From JBFMFR01 sp040752025 (lineage in GTDB: Bacteria; Chloroflexota; Anaerolineae; Anaerolineales; UBA4823), in assembly GCA_040752025.1 (NCBI GenBank), contig JBFMFR010000027.1, positions 1 to 64,000 of the forward strand: 64,000 nt of DNA. Reading direction: 5' to 3'. A program made the position numbers and the translations under genes. Position 1 is the first letter of the stretch, and each line of letters opens with the position of its first letter. Under the pieces are notes generated by a model. The model saw nothing but the letters and a program-made list of their open reading frames with translations, had not been told where the DNA came from and did not search any database. This document shows positions 47,958 through 56,554 of the stretch, piece by piece.

Positions 47958-49601
47958 ATGCCAATTCACGAGCTATTAGATCTGAAAAAGGCTTTTCGTC
48001 GAGTGATGTCTGATAAACACGATGATACATGGCCTGACGTTGTGGGATATCGAGATTATTCGCTTCGACTTGATGAAAACTTAGGTTATCTGTCTTCTCA
48101 GTTAGAGCATCCTGGCTCATATAGAGCCAGCCTACCTCTAGGAATCGATTTGCCCAAAAAGGGGTTTACACTACGTCCAGGTGTAGTACCTCTAATAGAT
48201 GATCGAACGATCTATCAAGCAACAGCAGATTTCTTGTCACCCCATTTCCGCACTGAAGCATGTGTTTTTAGTAATCAATTATCTAGCCCTGAATCCTCAC
48301 GAATGTTTTTGCCAGGTGTTGATCTATGGTTAGGATTTCAGGCTGAGGAAGAGAGACTTTGTGCAAATTTCCCTTTTGTAGTACAAACTGATATTACAGC
48401 ATATTTCGAACATATTAGCCATGATTTATTATTACATCGAATTGATGATTTATTTTCTTCTCGTGTTGATCGAACAACTTTGCGGGAAATAAAAATAATA
48501 CTACAGCGTCTTTGGATGCGTTGGAACAGATCTCGAAATCGTTTTGGAATACCTCAGGTAAATGATGCCTCATCATTTTATGCAAATCTTTACTTGGATG
48601 AGCTAGATAAGTGGATGCTTAGACATAATTATACTTTCTTGCGTTATGTTGATGATATGCGTATATTTACCAGAGACGAACCCAGTGCTCGAAGAGCCTT
48701 GGCAGAATTAATTACTCAGTTGCGTGAGATGGGATTATATGTCGCTTCAGCCAAGACCAAAATTCTGGATACAGCATCAGTGCTGGAAGAGATGATTCTA
48801 GGTCATCAAAGAATGGATGCGATAGAAACTGAACTAAGATCTAGAGATCCGAGACGTTTACAAGGTGCAGCTTCTCTTCTAGAAGATTTTGCAAACGAAC
48901 TCATTAACTCTCCTGAACAATTTAATGACCGACATTTCCGATACTGTGTGAATCGGTTTAAGAAGCTTCGTGTCAATGGTTTAGGGGCAGCTACCCATGA
49001 CCGTATGGTGATCGAAGTATTAGAGCGATTGAAGGCTATGCCCTACTCTACTGACATATTTGTAGATTACTTATCTTTGTTCCCAGATCATGATGTTATG
49101 CAACAAAGCATCCTTGAGTTTCTGGAAGGTCCCTACAACATATATCCTTGGCAGGAGATGCTGTTGTTAGAGTTGTTGATCCGTTGCCAGATTCCAATCC
49201 AATTTCTCGAACGGACCACGAGACTTGCACGCTCATTTGCGCTTGATAACTGGCAACATCCTGCATGCAGGGCCAAGGCATATATTTTGTGGGGAAAGAT
49301 TGGCGATTATGCAGACAGAAGAGAAATTAGAGCACGTTATCACGATGAGGAAAGAGAAGATGTGCGTCGTGCCATTCTTGCAGCTATTCAGGAAATGCAG
49401 ATCGGTGAACGTAATCACTTTTATGAAACCGTCTTGGTTGATTCGAGAGCTATCAATTACACAACCCGATATATTCAGACCCTTCCAAGACCCACTTACC
49501 ATTATTTCAATCCTCCCAGAGGCTTCGAAGTAGAAGAAATCGAAGCTTTTGACATCTCGGATGATATAGATGAATTAAGTAGTGAAGATTTTCTCTATTA
49601 A
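47958..49601 (+). CDS. Reverse transcriptase with helical-repeat C-terminal extension (UG/Abi-type)
   Basis: A 547-residue protein. RT motifs: GVVPLIDDRTIYQ near 74 (motif 1-2 region), TDITAYFEHI with Asp145 (motif A), GIPQVNDASSFYANLYLDELD-type segment starting 197 (motif B, diverged), and RYVDD at 229-233 (motif C catalytic DD). No group II intron maturase, HNH or DGR features follow. Residues about 275-520 are helical with HEAT-like spacing (RRLQGAASLLEDFANELI, REDVRRAILAAIQEM). This layout is that of unknown-group/abortive-infection RTs, some of which defend against phages. The next gene encodes a HEPN-type protein. AT-rich. Confidence 0.85.
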   Translation: MPIHELLDLKKAFRRVMSDKHDDTWPDVVGYRDYSLRLDENLGYLSSQLEHPGSYRASLPLGIDLPKKGFTLRPGVVPLIDDRTIYQATADFLSPHFRTEACVFSNQLSSPESSRMFLPGVDLWLGFQAEEERLCANFPFVVQTDITAYFEHISHDLLLHRIDDLFSSRVDRTTLREIKIILQRLWMRWNRSRNRFGIPQVNDASSFYANLYLDELDKWMLRHNYTFLRYVDDMRIFTRDEPSARRALAELITQLREMGLYVASAKTKILDTASVLEEMILGHQRMDAIETELRSRDPRRLQGAASLLEDFANELINSPEQFNDRHFRYCVNRFKKLRVNGLGAATHDRMVIEVLERLKAMPYSTDIFVDYLSLFPDHDVMQQSILEFLEGPYNIYPWQEMLLLELLIRCQIPIQFLERTTRLARSFALDNWQHPACRAKAYILWGKIGDYADRREIRARYHDEEREDVRRAILAAIQEMQIGERNHFYETVLVDSRAINYTTRYIQTLPRPTYHYFNPPRGFEVEEIEAFDISDDIDELSSEDFLY

Positions 49602-49647
49602 CAAGGGGAAGTAATGGGATCACTTAGATACCCTCCGGAGAGACTTT

Positions 49648-50385
49648 ATGGAATTTGAGGAAACACTGAACCCAAGAATCAAGAAGCATTGCTTGCCTTT
49701 ATGGCAGGATGGGTATTACAGACATGCTGCCCACGAATCTATGATACAAGTAGAGAATGCCTTAAAGGAGAAAGGTCTGGTTTCAGAGAAAAACAAAATT
49801 TATGGCCGCACGCTGATAAAAAGACTCCTCGATTCTAGTGGGAAGGAAAAATCTGTTAAACTACGTGTACCCTTAGGCGAGGATTTACAACAGCAAGCGA
49901 AAAACTACTTCGAGGGTGTTTTCGGATATTATAGGAACTATACTGCTCATGATGGTAGCAAAATAGATAAACCCATCAGCGCCCGCATTATGATCATTGC
50001 GTGCGAGTTGTTAGATCTGATTGACGCCTCAAACCTGAGTTTTACTGATATTGGTGGTATTGATGGTTTATTAGAACTGGGTGCATTTTCCAGCAAGCAG
50101 CAAATCTATGATGTGCTGGTACATTTGGAGGCGCAATATCTACCTGATGGAATGACCGACGGTTTACTTGAAGAGCTTTTTGAAAAGTTCGGGGTCGATG
50201 AGACAGAATTCTTCGCCTTATTTGATCTGGGATTGGTATGTTTTGTGGAAGAGGATTATGCTCCCTCACGAGAGGAATGGTTAGCAGTTTGGCAGAATTC
50301 TTCACCGCCTCAAACACTCGCTCATTTTGAGATAACTGATCTGGGCCAACAATTCCTTGATGAAATTTCGGCTGCCTCAAGTTAA
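49648..50385 (+). CDS. TIGR02391 (Ymh)-like HEPN protein, candidate RNase effector
   Basis: A 245-residue protein. The N-terminal half (5-130) resembles TIGR02391/Hypoth_Ymh: LNPRIKKHCLPLWQDGYYRHA, VENALKEKG, and FEGVFGYYRNYTAHDG. Arg96 and His101 form R-x4-H (RNYTAH), the HEPN nuclease motif. The C-terminal half (140-245) is a helical region of unknown role. GGAGA lies before the ATG, 46 bases after the RT stop. In AbiA one polypeptide carries RT, HEAT repeats and a HEPN domain; here the last is a separate gene. The HEPN and TIGR02391 assignments are from memory of the patterns. Confidence 0.75.
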   Translation: MEFEETLNPRIKKHCLPLWQDGYYRHAAHESMIQVENALKEKGLVSEKNKIYGRTLIKRLLDSSGKEKSVKLRVPLGEDLQQQAKNYFEGVFGYYRNYTAHDGSKIDKPISARIMIIACELLDLIDASNLSFTDIGGIDGLLELGAFSSKQQIYDVLVHLEAQYLPDGMTDGLLEELFEKFGVDETEFFALFDLGLVCFVEEDYAPSREEWLAVWQNSSPPQTLAHFEITDLGQQFLDEISAASS

Positions 50386-50523
50386 ATTAAACAGTGTCAC
50401 ATTGACCGTAGTAACGATTCAATTCTGCCTCGGCATGGTTTGGCTGGCCTCACCAACCTATTCAAACAACTTTCTCCCTACCCTATTGTTCTTTCTGGCT
50501 AAAAAGATAATTTGGAGTGTGCT

Positions 50524-51375
50524 ATGAGAAAAATAATTAAACAGGTTGACCCGATCTTGCTTATAGGCATAACAATCTCAATACTGATCTCAGTAATTCT
50601 CGTGTTTGTTGGGCAAGATGAAGTTAATAGCCTTTTGGTTGGTTTAGTACTTACTACAATTACTCTTATCATCGATGGTTTCACCCGAATTAAAGAGGTT
50701 GAAAGGAATACGATTCAAGCATTAGGATTAGAAGAATCACTAACTAAATACCCATTTTTATTCTCGACCTTATTCCAAATAGCGAAAGATTATGAAAGTG
50801 TAAGAAATCTCGAATTTGATTTTTTTAAACACGGAGCTGATGATGTTCTCTTAGATTGTCGTAATACTATTCATAGCTTGGCTGAGCAAAGAATAGAAGT
50901 GGGGTTAGAGAATAATCTTGCTTACGGACGTCAAGGGATTCATGATGCTCAAAAAAGCCTTAAGGCAGTTGCTTATGCCGAACCTTCTTTTTGGAAGACA
51001 AAATATGCAGATTTTTACTTAGAATCAAATGCTCAGGCTGTTGCACGTGGTGTTAAATTTACACGAATATGGCTTTACGATGTAAAGACTTTAACAGAAT
51101 ATCAAGAAATCTTGCAAAGGCAAGTGGATGTGGGGATTCGTGTTTTGATAGCTTACCCTGATAGAGTTCCAGACCATATACTAGATGATATTCTTCTCGT
51201 TGATGATAAGGTTCTCGCCAGGTTGGTACTAGATGCAAATGGGAAAGCAAAATCCCAGATAGTAACCATTGACCCAATAGAGATTGAAAAAGCAATGCAA
51301 AAATTCACTTTATTGGAAAGATATTCTCAAACTTATAGTGAGTTCTTAGATTATATGAACAAAAACAAAGAATGA
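50524..51375 (+). CDS. Two-TM protein with cytoplasmic domain, possibly PLD-like
   Basis: A 283-residue protein. Two membrane helices near 8-32 (ILLIGITISILISVILVFV) and 37-58 (LLVGLVLTTITLIIDGF) are followed by a helical region and a C-terminal alpha/beta domain (KAVAYAEPSFWKTK, ESNAQAVARGVKFTRIWLYD, RQVDVGIRVLIAYP) whose strand order resembles half of a phospholipase D fold, but I see no HKD motif. ATG 50524 has GGAG 6 bases upstream. It is last in the AT-rich plus-strand series. It may be a membrane effector of the RT-HEPN set, or unrelated. Confidence 0.55.
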   Translation: MRKIIKQVDPILLIGITISILISVILVFVGQDEVNSLLVGLVLTTITLIIDGFTRIKEVERNTIQALGLEESLTKYPFLFSTLFQIAKDYESVRNLEFDFFKHGADDVLLDCRNTIHSLAEQRIEVGLENNLAYGRQGIHDAQKSLKAVAYAEPSFWKTKYADFYLESNAQAVARGVKFTRIWLYDVKTLTEYQEILQRQVDVGIRVLIAYPDRVPDHILDDILLVDDKVLARLVLDANGKAKSQIVTIDPIEIEKAMQKFTLLERYSQTYSEFLDYMNKNKE

Positions 51376-51547
51376 TTTTTACAGAGCACTTTTGCGAGCG
51401 AACTCTAGTTCCACTAGCTGGGCTTTCACCTGAAGGATACGCGGCGCAAAAAGCCAAGCTTGAGGCCAAAACCTGATCCTGATTTATTCAAGAAACCTGA
51501 AATTGCCCAATCCGTTCTCGAACTATAAAATCACCACCCTTCCTCCC

Positions 51548-54346
51548 ATGCCCTGGCCCCCCACCCTCACCCGCCTCCAATCCCTCCTCGCCGAGCTCTA
51601 CCCCCACGGCGAAGACACCCGCCGCCTGGCCACCCGGGCCAACCTGCCCCTGGCCAACCTGCACCTGGAAGGACCGCCGATCCGCAACTGGCACAGCCTG
51701 CTCAACCAGGCCATCCGCCACCAGCGCCTGGAGCCCCTGCTCGAAATCGTCAGCAGCGAATACCCCGAGCACCTGGCCGAAGCCCTCCAAGAGTTCCGGG
51801 CTTACCTCGCTGCCGGCGCAGCGATCCAGGTGGAAGAAGAAGAACCGACCCACCCCGCTTCAGCCGTCAGTGTCGGATCTATCTCGCACACCTCCGGCGG
51901 CCAGGTCAACATCGCCGGCAGAGATGTCAACGTTTACCCCATCTCTCCCCTGCCCGCCTACCAACCCCCACCCCTGCCCCCCTCCGACAGCCTCCCCGAC
52001 CCCGCCGCCTTACCCCCCGCCTCGCGCCTGCCCTTCCCGCGCAACGCGGCCTTCACCGGGCGCCTGCCCGACCTGCAAAGCCTGGCCCGGCGCCTGTTCT
52101 ACGCCCAGGCAGGCCCCCTGGCCATCACTCAAAGCCTGTCCGGCATGGGCGGCATCGGCAAGACCCAGCTCGCCGTCGAGCTCGCCTACCGCTACGGCCA
52201 GTTCACCCACGGGGTGCACTGGCTCAACGCCGCCCAGGACCTCGACGCCGAAATCGCCGCCTGCGGCCTGGCCATGCAGCTCCAGCCCTGGCCCGACGAG
52301 CAGCCCAAGCAAGTCGCCCTCACCTTGCAGCGCTGGCAGGCCCAGCCCCAGCGCCTGGTGATCCTCGACAACCTCGATGACCCCGCCCTGCTGCAAGCCT
52401 GGCTGCCCCAGCTCGGAAACACCCGCATCCTCGTCACCACCCGCCTGGCCAGCCTGCCCCGCACCCTGCAGATCGACCTGCACCGCCTGGACTGCCTCAA
52501 GCGCCCCGAGAGCCTGGCCCTGCTGCGCAAACTGGCCCCGCGCCTGGAGCGCCTGCCCGACCCCGAGCTCGAGCCCCTGGCCGAGCGCCTGTGCGACCTG
52601 CCCCTGGCCCTGCACATTGCCGGCACCTACCTGGACAAGCGCCCCGGCCTGACCCCCGCCGCCTACCTGGGCGAGATCGAGCAGGCCGGCGGCCTGGTGC
52701 AGCACCAATACCTGCCCGAGTCGCTGCGCGAGCGCACCCCCACGCAGCACGAACTGGACCTGTATGCCACCTTCCGGGTGAGCTGGAACTACCTGGACGC
52801 AAACGACCCCCTCGACCAGGCCGCCCGCCGCCTGTTCCTGGCCGCCGGCTGCTGCGCCCCCAACACCCCCATCCCCGTGGAAATCTTCAGCGCCCTGCCA
52901 GACGCCGGCGAGCCCGACCTGCCCCTGGCGCGACTGGCCGGCCTGGGCCTGCTGAACGCCGAGCCGCCCCTGATCCACCCCCTGCTGGCCGAGTTCGCCG
53001 GCGCCCTGGATCAGCAGGGTGAAACAAGCGCCCTTCCCGCCCTGGCCGATGCTTTGGTCGATCTGTCCTACGAAGCCAACGCCAGCGGTTTCCCGGCGCG
53101 CTTCACCCCCTTGCGCCCGCACATCGCCCGGGTGGCCGATCTGGCCGTGAAGCAGGGCCTGGAGAAAGCCGCCGCCCTCCTGGGCAACCTGGGCTTCCAC
53201 CTCCAGGCAGTCGCCGACTACCAGGCCGCCCGCCCCTACTACGAGCAGGCCCTGGCCATCCGCCGCCAGGCCCTGGGCGAGGCCCACCCCAACACCGCCA
53301 CCAGCCTCAACAACCTGGGCTCCCTGCTGCAAGACCTGGGCGAACTGCAAGCCGCCCGCCCCTACCTGGAGCAGGCCCTGGCCATCACCCGGCAAGCCCT
53401 GGGCGAGGCCCACCCCGACACCGCCAGCAGCCTCAACAACCTGGGTCTGCTGCTGCAAGCCCTGGGCGAACTGCAAGCCGCCCGTTCCTATCTGGAGCAG
53501 GCCCTGGCCATCACCCGGCAAGCCCTGGGCGAGGCCCACCCCGACACCGCCACCAGCCTCAACAACCTGGGCTCCCTGCTGCAAGACCTGGGCGAACTGC
53601 AAGCCGCCCGCACCTACTACGAGCAGGCCCTGGCCATCTACCGGCAAGCCCTGGGCGAGGCCCACCCCGACACCGCCCAAAGCCTCAACAACCTGGGCCT
53701 GCTGCTGCAAGACCTGGGCGAGCTGCAAGCCGCCCGCCCCTACCTGGAGCAGGCCCTGGCCATCCGCCGGCAAGCCCTGGGCGAGGCCCACCCCGACACC
53801 GCCAGCAGCCTCAACAACCTGGGCTCCCTGCTGCAAGACCTGGGCGAACTGCAAGCCGCCCGCCCCTGCTACGAGCAGGCCCTGGCCATCCGCCGGCAAG
53901 CCCTGGGCGAGGCCCACCCCGCCACCGCCAGCAGCCTCAACAACCTGGGCTACCTGCTGCGCGCCATGGGCGAACTGCAAGCCGCCCGCCCCTACTTCGA
54001 GCAGGCCCTGGCCATCTACCGGCAAGCCCTGGGCGAGGCCCACCCCGACACCGCCACCAGCCTCAACAACCTGGGAGGACTGCTGCAAGCGACGGGCGAA
54101 CTGCAAGCTGCCCGCCCCTACCTGGAGCAGGCCCTGGCCATCACCCGGCAAGCCCTGGGCGAGGCCCACCCCGACACCGCCCGCAGCCTCAACAACCTGG
54201 GCACTCTGATGTACGATCTGGGTGATTTACCCGCTGCTCACCGCTACCTGGAGCAAGCTCTGGCCATCTTCGAGCAGGTTTTGCCCCCTGGTCACCCCCA
54301 TATTCGCCTCGTCAAGAATAGCCTGCACTTCCTGAACGAAACATAA
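51548..54346 (+). CDS. EAD1-NB-ARC-TPR STAND protein
   Basis: A 932-residue protein. Residues 1-85 fit effector-associated domain 1 (TLTRLQSLLAELYPHGEDTR, WHSLLNQAI), an adaptor for partner effectors. A GQVNIAGRDVNVY segment near 117 precedes an NB-ARC-type NTPase: Walker A GMGGIGKT at 199-206, Walker B LVILDNLDD near 270, RLCDLPLALHIAG (GLPL-like) near 355. Residues about 560-930 are kinesin-light-chain-type TPRs, eight near-identical 42-residue units plus a divergent last. Such proteins sense a trigger through the repeats and assemble with an EAD1 partner. The start is uncertain (ATG 51548 chosen; TTG 51503 also in frame). High GC, unlike the preceding island. Confidence 0.85.
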   Translation: MPWPPTLTRLQSLLAELYPHGEDTRRLATRANLPLANLHLEGPPIRNWHSLLNQAIRHQRLEPLLEIVSSEYPEHLAEALQEFRAYLAAGAAIQVEEEEPTHPASAVSVGSISHTSGGQVNIAGRDVNVYPISPLPAYQPPPLPPSDSLPDPAALPPASRLPFPRNAAFTGRLPDLQSLARRLFYAQAGPLAITQSLSGMGGIGKTQLAVELAYRYGQFTHGVHWLNAAQDLDAEIAACGLAMQLQPWPDEQPKQVALTLQRWQAQPQRLVILDNLDDPALLQAWLPQLGNTRILVTTRLASLPRTLQIDLHRLDCLKRPESLALLRKLAPRLERLPDPELEPLAERLCDLPLALHIAGTYLDKRPGLTPAAYLGEIEQAGGLVQHQYLPESLRERTPTQHELDLYATFRVSWNYLDANDPLDQAARRLFLAAGCCAPNTPIPVEIFSALPDAGEPDLPLARLAGLGLLNAEPPLIHPLLAEFAGALDQQGETSALPALADALVDLSYEANASGFPARFTPLRPHIARVADLAVKQGLEKAAALLGNLGFHLQAVADYQAARPYYEQALAIRRQALGEAHPNTATSLNNLGSLLQDLGELQAARPYLEQALAITRQALGEAHPDTASSLNNLGLLLQALGELQAARSYLEQALAITRQALGEAHPDTATSLNNLGSLLQDLGELQAARTYYEQALAIYRQALGEAHPDTAQSLNNLGLLLQDLGELQAARPYLEQALAIRRQALGEAHPDTASSLNNLGSLLQDLGELQAARPCYEQALAIRRQALGEAHPATASSLNNLGYLLRAMGELQAARPYFEQALAIYRQALGEAHPDTATSLNNLGGLLQATGELQAARPYLEQALAITRQALGEAHPDTARSLNNLGTLMYDLGDLPAAHRYLEQALAIFEQVLPPGHPHIRLVKNSLHFLNET
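53260..54290 (+). repeat. Eight near-identical 126-bp tandem repeats within the STAND gene
   Basis: The unit contains CCTGGGCGAGGCCCACCCC; copies fall at exactly 126-base steps (for example GGGCGA at 53275 and 53401). Units encode 42 residues with CTNNLGxLLQxLGELQAAR-like patterns and differ mostly at a handful of codons (such as Tyr/Leu, Thr/Arg, Ser/Gln positions). A ninth, diverged unit closes the array. Confidence 0.9.
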
Positions 54347-54381
54347 TTTGTCAATCGAACCCCTGTTCCCTTGACGCGTTC

Positions 54382-54425
54382 AGAAATCGGATTTTGTCGC
54401 TGCGCTGATCAAAAATCCGATTTCT
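54382..54425. repeat. Perfect 14-bp inverted repeat downstream of the STAND gene
   Basis: AGAAATCGGATTTT (54382-54395) and AAAATCCGATTTCT (54412-54425) are exact complements separated by 16 bases. It may terminate the STAND transcript, though no T run follows. The shorter AGAAACCGATTTCT near 26419 has a similar sequence. Confidence 0.6.
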
Positions 54426-54452
54426 AGCTGCGCCAGCGCATCGCCGGCGGTG

Positions 54453-54569
54453 CTACCCGCCCAAATAACGCAAAGCGATCATGGTGATGTCATCGAACTG
54501 GGTGGCGTCCAGGACGTGGTGGTCGACCAGGTTGAGCAGGGCCCTGGCGCTCAGGCCGGGCCAGTGAGC
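54453..54569 (-). pseudogene. 3' fragment of a PP2C phosphatase gene, duplicated
   Basis: A minus-strand frame reads HWPGLSARALLNLVDHHVLD and then ATQFDDITMIALRYLGG before TAG at 54453. It closely matches the last ~40 residues of the intact receiver-phosphatase gene ending at 55174 (WPGLSAKALLNLVDHH, ILDATQFDDITMIALRYLGG), apart from a four-codon gap and several substitutions. Upstream homology stops near 54569. The fragment and the intact 3' end flank the methyltransferase gene at 54627. Confidence 0.85.
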
Positions 54570-54626
54570 GCTCCCAAATAATGCTGTGCCTGCAAGAACA
54601 GTGGTAAACTAAAGACTCGGCTTCGC

Positions 54627-55208
54627 ATGGAATTTCCAACTACACTGCCCTTTTTACTCGCTTTGACAGTTCCGGTGACCACCGTGGCGCTGCTCTACGC
54701 GCGCTGGGAGTATCGCCAGCGGGGCCGGCTGGCCGGATTGGGATTGGCGCTGATTTGCGCCATGTTCTTCGTGCCCAATCTGATCCTCGAATACGCCACT
54801 ACCTATGAGATGCCGAGCACGCTTCTGGACTACGTTGGCGTAATCGTCGGCGGTTTCGGGATAGGGTTGTGTCTGATCAGTATTGCCGTCTTCCACTCGA
54901 TGCCCAAAACCCTGTGCATAGATGCCGGCAAGTTGACTACCGCCGGGCCATACCGGTGGAGCCGCAACCCGCAGTACGTGGGCTGGTTCCTGTTCCTGCT
55001 CGGATTTGCGCTCAACGACTGGTCGCTGTGGTGCCTGGCGGCTCTGCTCGCCATCGCCATCAGCTTACATCTCCTGGTTCTCGTGGAAGAAGAACACCTG
55101 CTTCGCACCTTCGGCAAGCAGTACCTCGAGTTTTGTCGCAAAGTCCCGCGTTATGCCGGAAGAGGGCAATCCCTCACCCGCCCAAATAACGCAAAGCGAT
55201 CATGGTAA
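54627..55208 (+). CDS. Isoprenylcysteine carboxyl methyltransferase (ICMT/PEMT)-family membrane protein
   Basis: A 193-residue protein with five or so membrane helices. The C-terminal half carries the family signature: GPYRWSRNPQYVGWFLFLLG near 108-127 and EEEHLLRTFGKQYLEFCRKVPRY near 148-170, which bind SAM at the membrane. Bacterial members methylate lipids, sterols or isoprenoid groups; substrate unknown. Its last ten codons run into the antisense of the phosphatase 3' end (35-base overlap), so the C-terminus was probably altered when the segment was inserted. Confidence 0.8.
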   Translation: MEFPTTLPFLLALTVPVTTVALLYARWEYRQRGRLAGLGLALICAMFFVPNLILEYATTYEMPSTLLDYVGVIVGGFGIGLCLISIAVFHSMPKTLCIDAGKLTTAGPYRWSRNPQYVGWFLFLLGFALNDWSLWCLAALLAIAISLHLLVLVEEEHLLRTFGKQYLEFCRKVPRYAGRGQSLTRPNNAKRSW

Positions 55209-56472
55209 TATCGTCGAACTGCGTGGCATCCAGGATGTGGTTGTGGATGTGGTGGTCGACCAGGTTGAGCAGGGCCTTGGCGCTCAGGCCGGGCCAGCGC
55301 ACCAGCTCGGAGAGGCGTTTGTCGCCGTAATGCTCGCCCTGCGGGTTGGCGGCATCGGGGACGCCGTCGGTGAAGGCGTACAGCAGGTCGCCTGGTTCGA
55401 GGTCGACCTGCCCGATTTCGAAGCGCGCTCCTGGAATCACACCCACCGCCGGCCCGGTGGGCTTGAGGCGGGCCTTGATGCTGCCGTTCTTATCCAGCAC
55501 GTAGGGCGGGTTGTGCCCGGCATTGATGTAGAATACGTTGCCGTTGGAAGGGTCCAGCGTGCCGAAGAACATGGTGAAGAACATGTTGCTGTCGCTGTGG
55601 TTATCGATGATGTATTTGTTGGTCAGGTTGACGGCTGACTTCAGGCTGGTGGTGCCGGCCGAAAGCAAGGCGCGCTGCGGCTCTTCCTGCTCGGCGATCT
55701 GAGCGAGCGGGTCATCCGACCGGCGGTTGCGGCTGGCCTGGGCGCCCTTTTTCACCGTATTCAGCCAATCGCCGGAGGAGAATTCCTGGGTATCCATCCA
55801 GCGCAGGGACATGTTCTGCTGGGAAAAGGCGCGCAGCAGGCTGCGGCACAAGGCCATGAACAGGGCCGAGGGCATGCCTTTGTCGCACACGTCCGCCACC
55901 ACGAAGCCCACGCGGCGCTTGCCGGACATGAAGAAGGCGTCGTACCAGTCGCCGGCGACTTCGCGGGCCGGATAGAAGAGGGCCTGGAGTTCCCAGCCCG
56001 GCACCCTGGGCAGCTCGCGCGGCAAGAAGTTCTCCTGGATGCGCCGGGCGACGTCGATATCGTGCTGCAAGTGCAGCATGCGCTCGCGCGCCTGCTGGTT
56101 CTTGACGAAGGCGTGGCGCTCGAGGCAGCCGGTGACGCGCACCTGCAACAGGCCAGGGTTATAGGGCTCGTGCAGGTAATCCTGGGCGCCCAGGGCCAGG
56201 CACTGCTCGGCCAGTTGGATTTCGTCCAGGCGCGCCAGGACGATCACCGGCGAATCACAGCCAGCGGCGCGGATTTGCTCGAGGATATCCAGGCGGTGGG
56301 CATCCAGCAAGAGCAGGTCGAACGTCTCACACGCCAGTTGTTCCAGGACAGCCTGGTGATTATCCACCAGGGTTACCTGGAGGTTCATCTGCTCCAGATG
56401 CATGCGCAAGAAAGGGATGTCTTCCGGATGATCGGTCTGGATCAAAACGCGGCTATTCGAAAATTCAGTCAT
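55174..56472 (-). CDS. Receiver-domain PP2C (SpoIIE/RsbU-type) phosphatase
   Basis: A 432-residue regulator. A receiver domain (1-120) has the phosphorylatable Asp in FDLLLLDAHRLD near 51-62, and the switch Lys position is replaced by Glu (LHEPYN). A SpoIIE/PP2C phosphatase follows (about 160-430): AREVAGDWYDAFFM, VVADVCDKGMPSALFM, YINAGHNPPYV, and LLYAFTDGVPDAANPQGE give metal-binding acidic residues. It would dephosphorylate STAS proteins such as the ones nearby. Tail overlaps the ICMT-like gene. Confidence 0.9.
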   Translation of the reverse strand: MTEFSNSRVLIQTDHPEDIPFLRMHLEQMNLQVTLVDNHQAVLEQLACETFDLLLLDAHRLDILEQIRAAGCDSPVIVLARLDEIQLAEQCLALGAQDYLHEPYNPGLLQVRVTGCLERHAFVKNQQARERMLHLQHDIDVARRIQENFLPRELPRVPGWELQALFYPAREVAGDWYDAFFMSGKRRVGFVVADVCDKGMPSALFMALCRSLLRAFSQQNMSLRWMDTQEFSSGDWLNTVKKGAQASRNRRSDDPLAQIAEQEEPQRALLSAGTTSLKSAVNLTNKYIIDNHSDSNMFFTMFFGTLDPSNGNVFYINAGHNPPYVLDKNGSIKARLKPTGPAVGVIPGARFEIGQVDLEPGDLLYAFTDGVPDAANPQGEHYGDKRLSELVRWPGLSAKALLNLVDHHIHNHILDATQFDDITMIALRYLGG

Positions 56473-56554
56473 AAGGTATTTTCTCAGTCGATGGCAGGCA
56501 AAGGAACCTGAAAGTTCACGAGCTTCCAGGTTACCTCATCCGCAGATGGCCTGC

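Noticed and set aside
47958..49601. Group II intron or diversity-generating retroelement
   Set aside because: No maturase domain, intron RNA structure, template repeat or variable-repeat pair is visible near the RT gene.
51488..54169. Long minus-strand frames within the STAND gene
   Set aside because: They are antisense shadows of the repeat-rich GC-biased gene and show low-complexity Gly/Gln/Val translation.
53260..54290. CRISPR-like array
   Set aside because: The repeats have no spacers, are in frame, and encode TPR units; no cas genes in the window.
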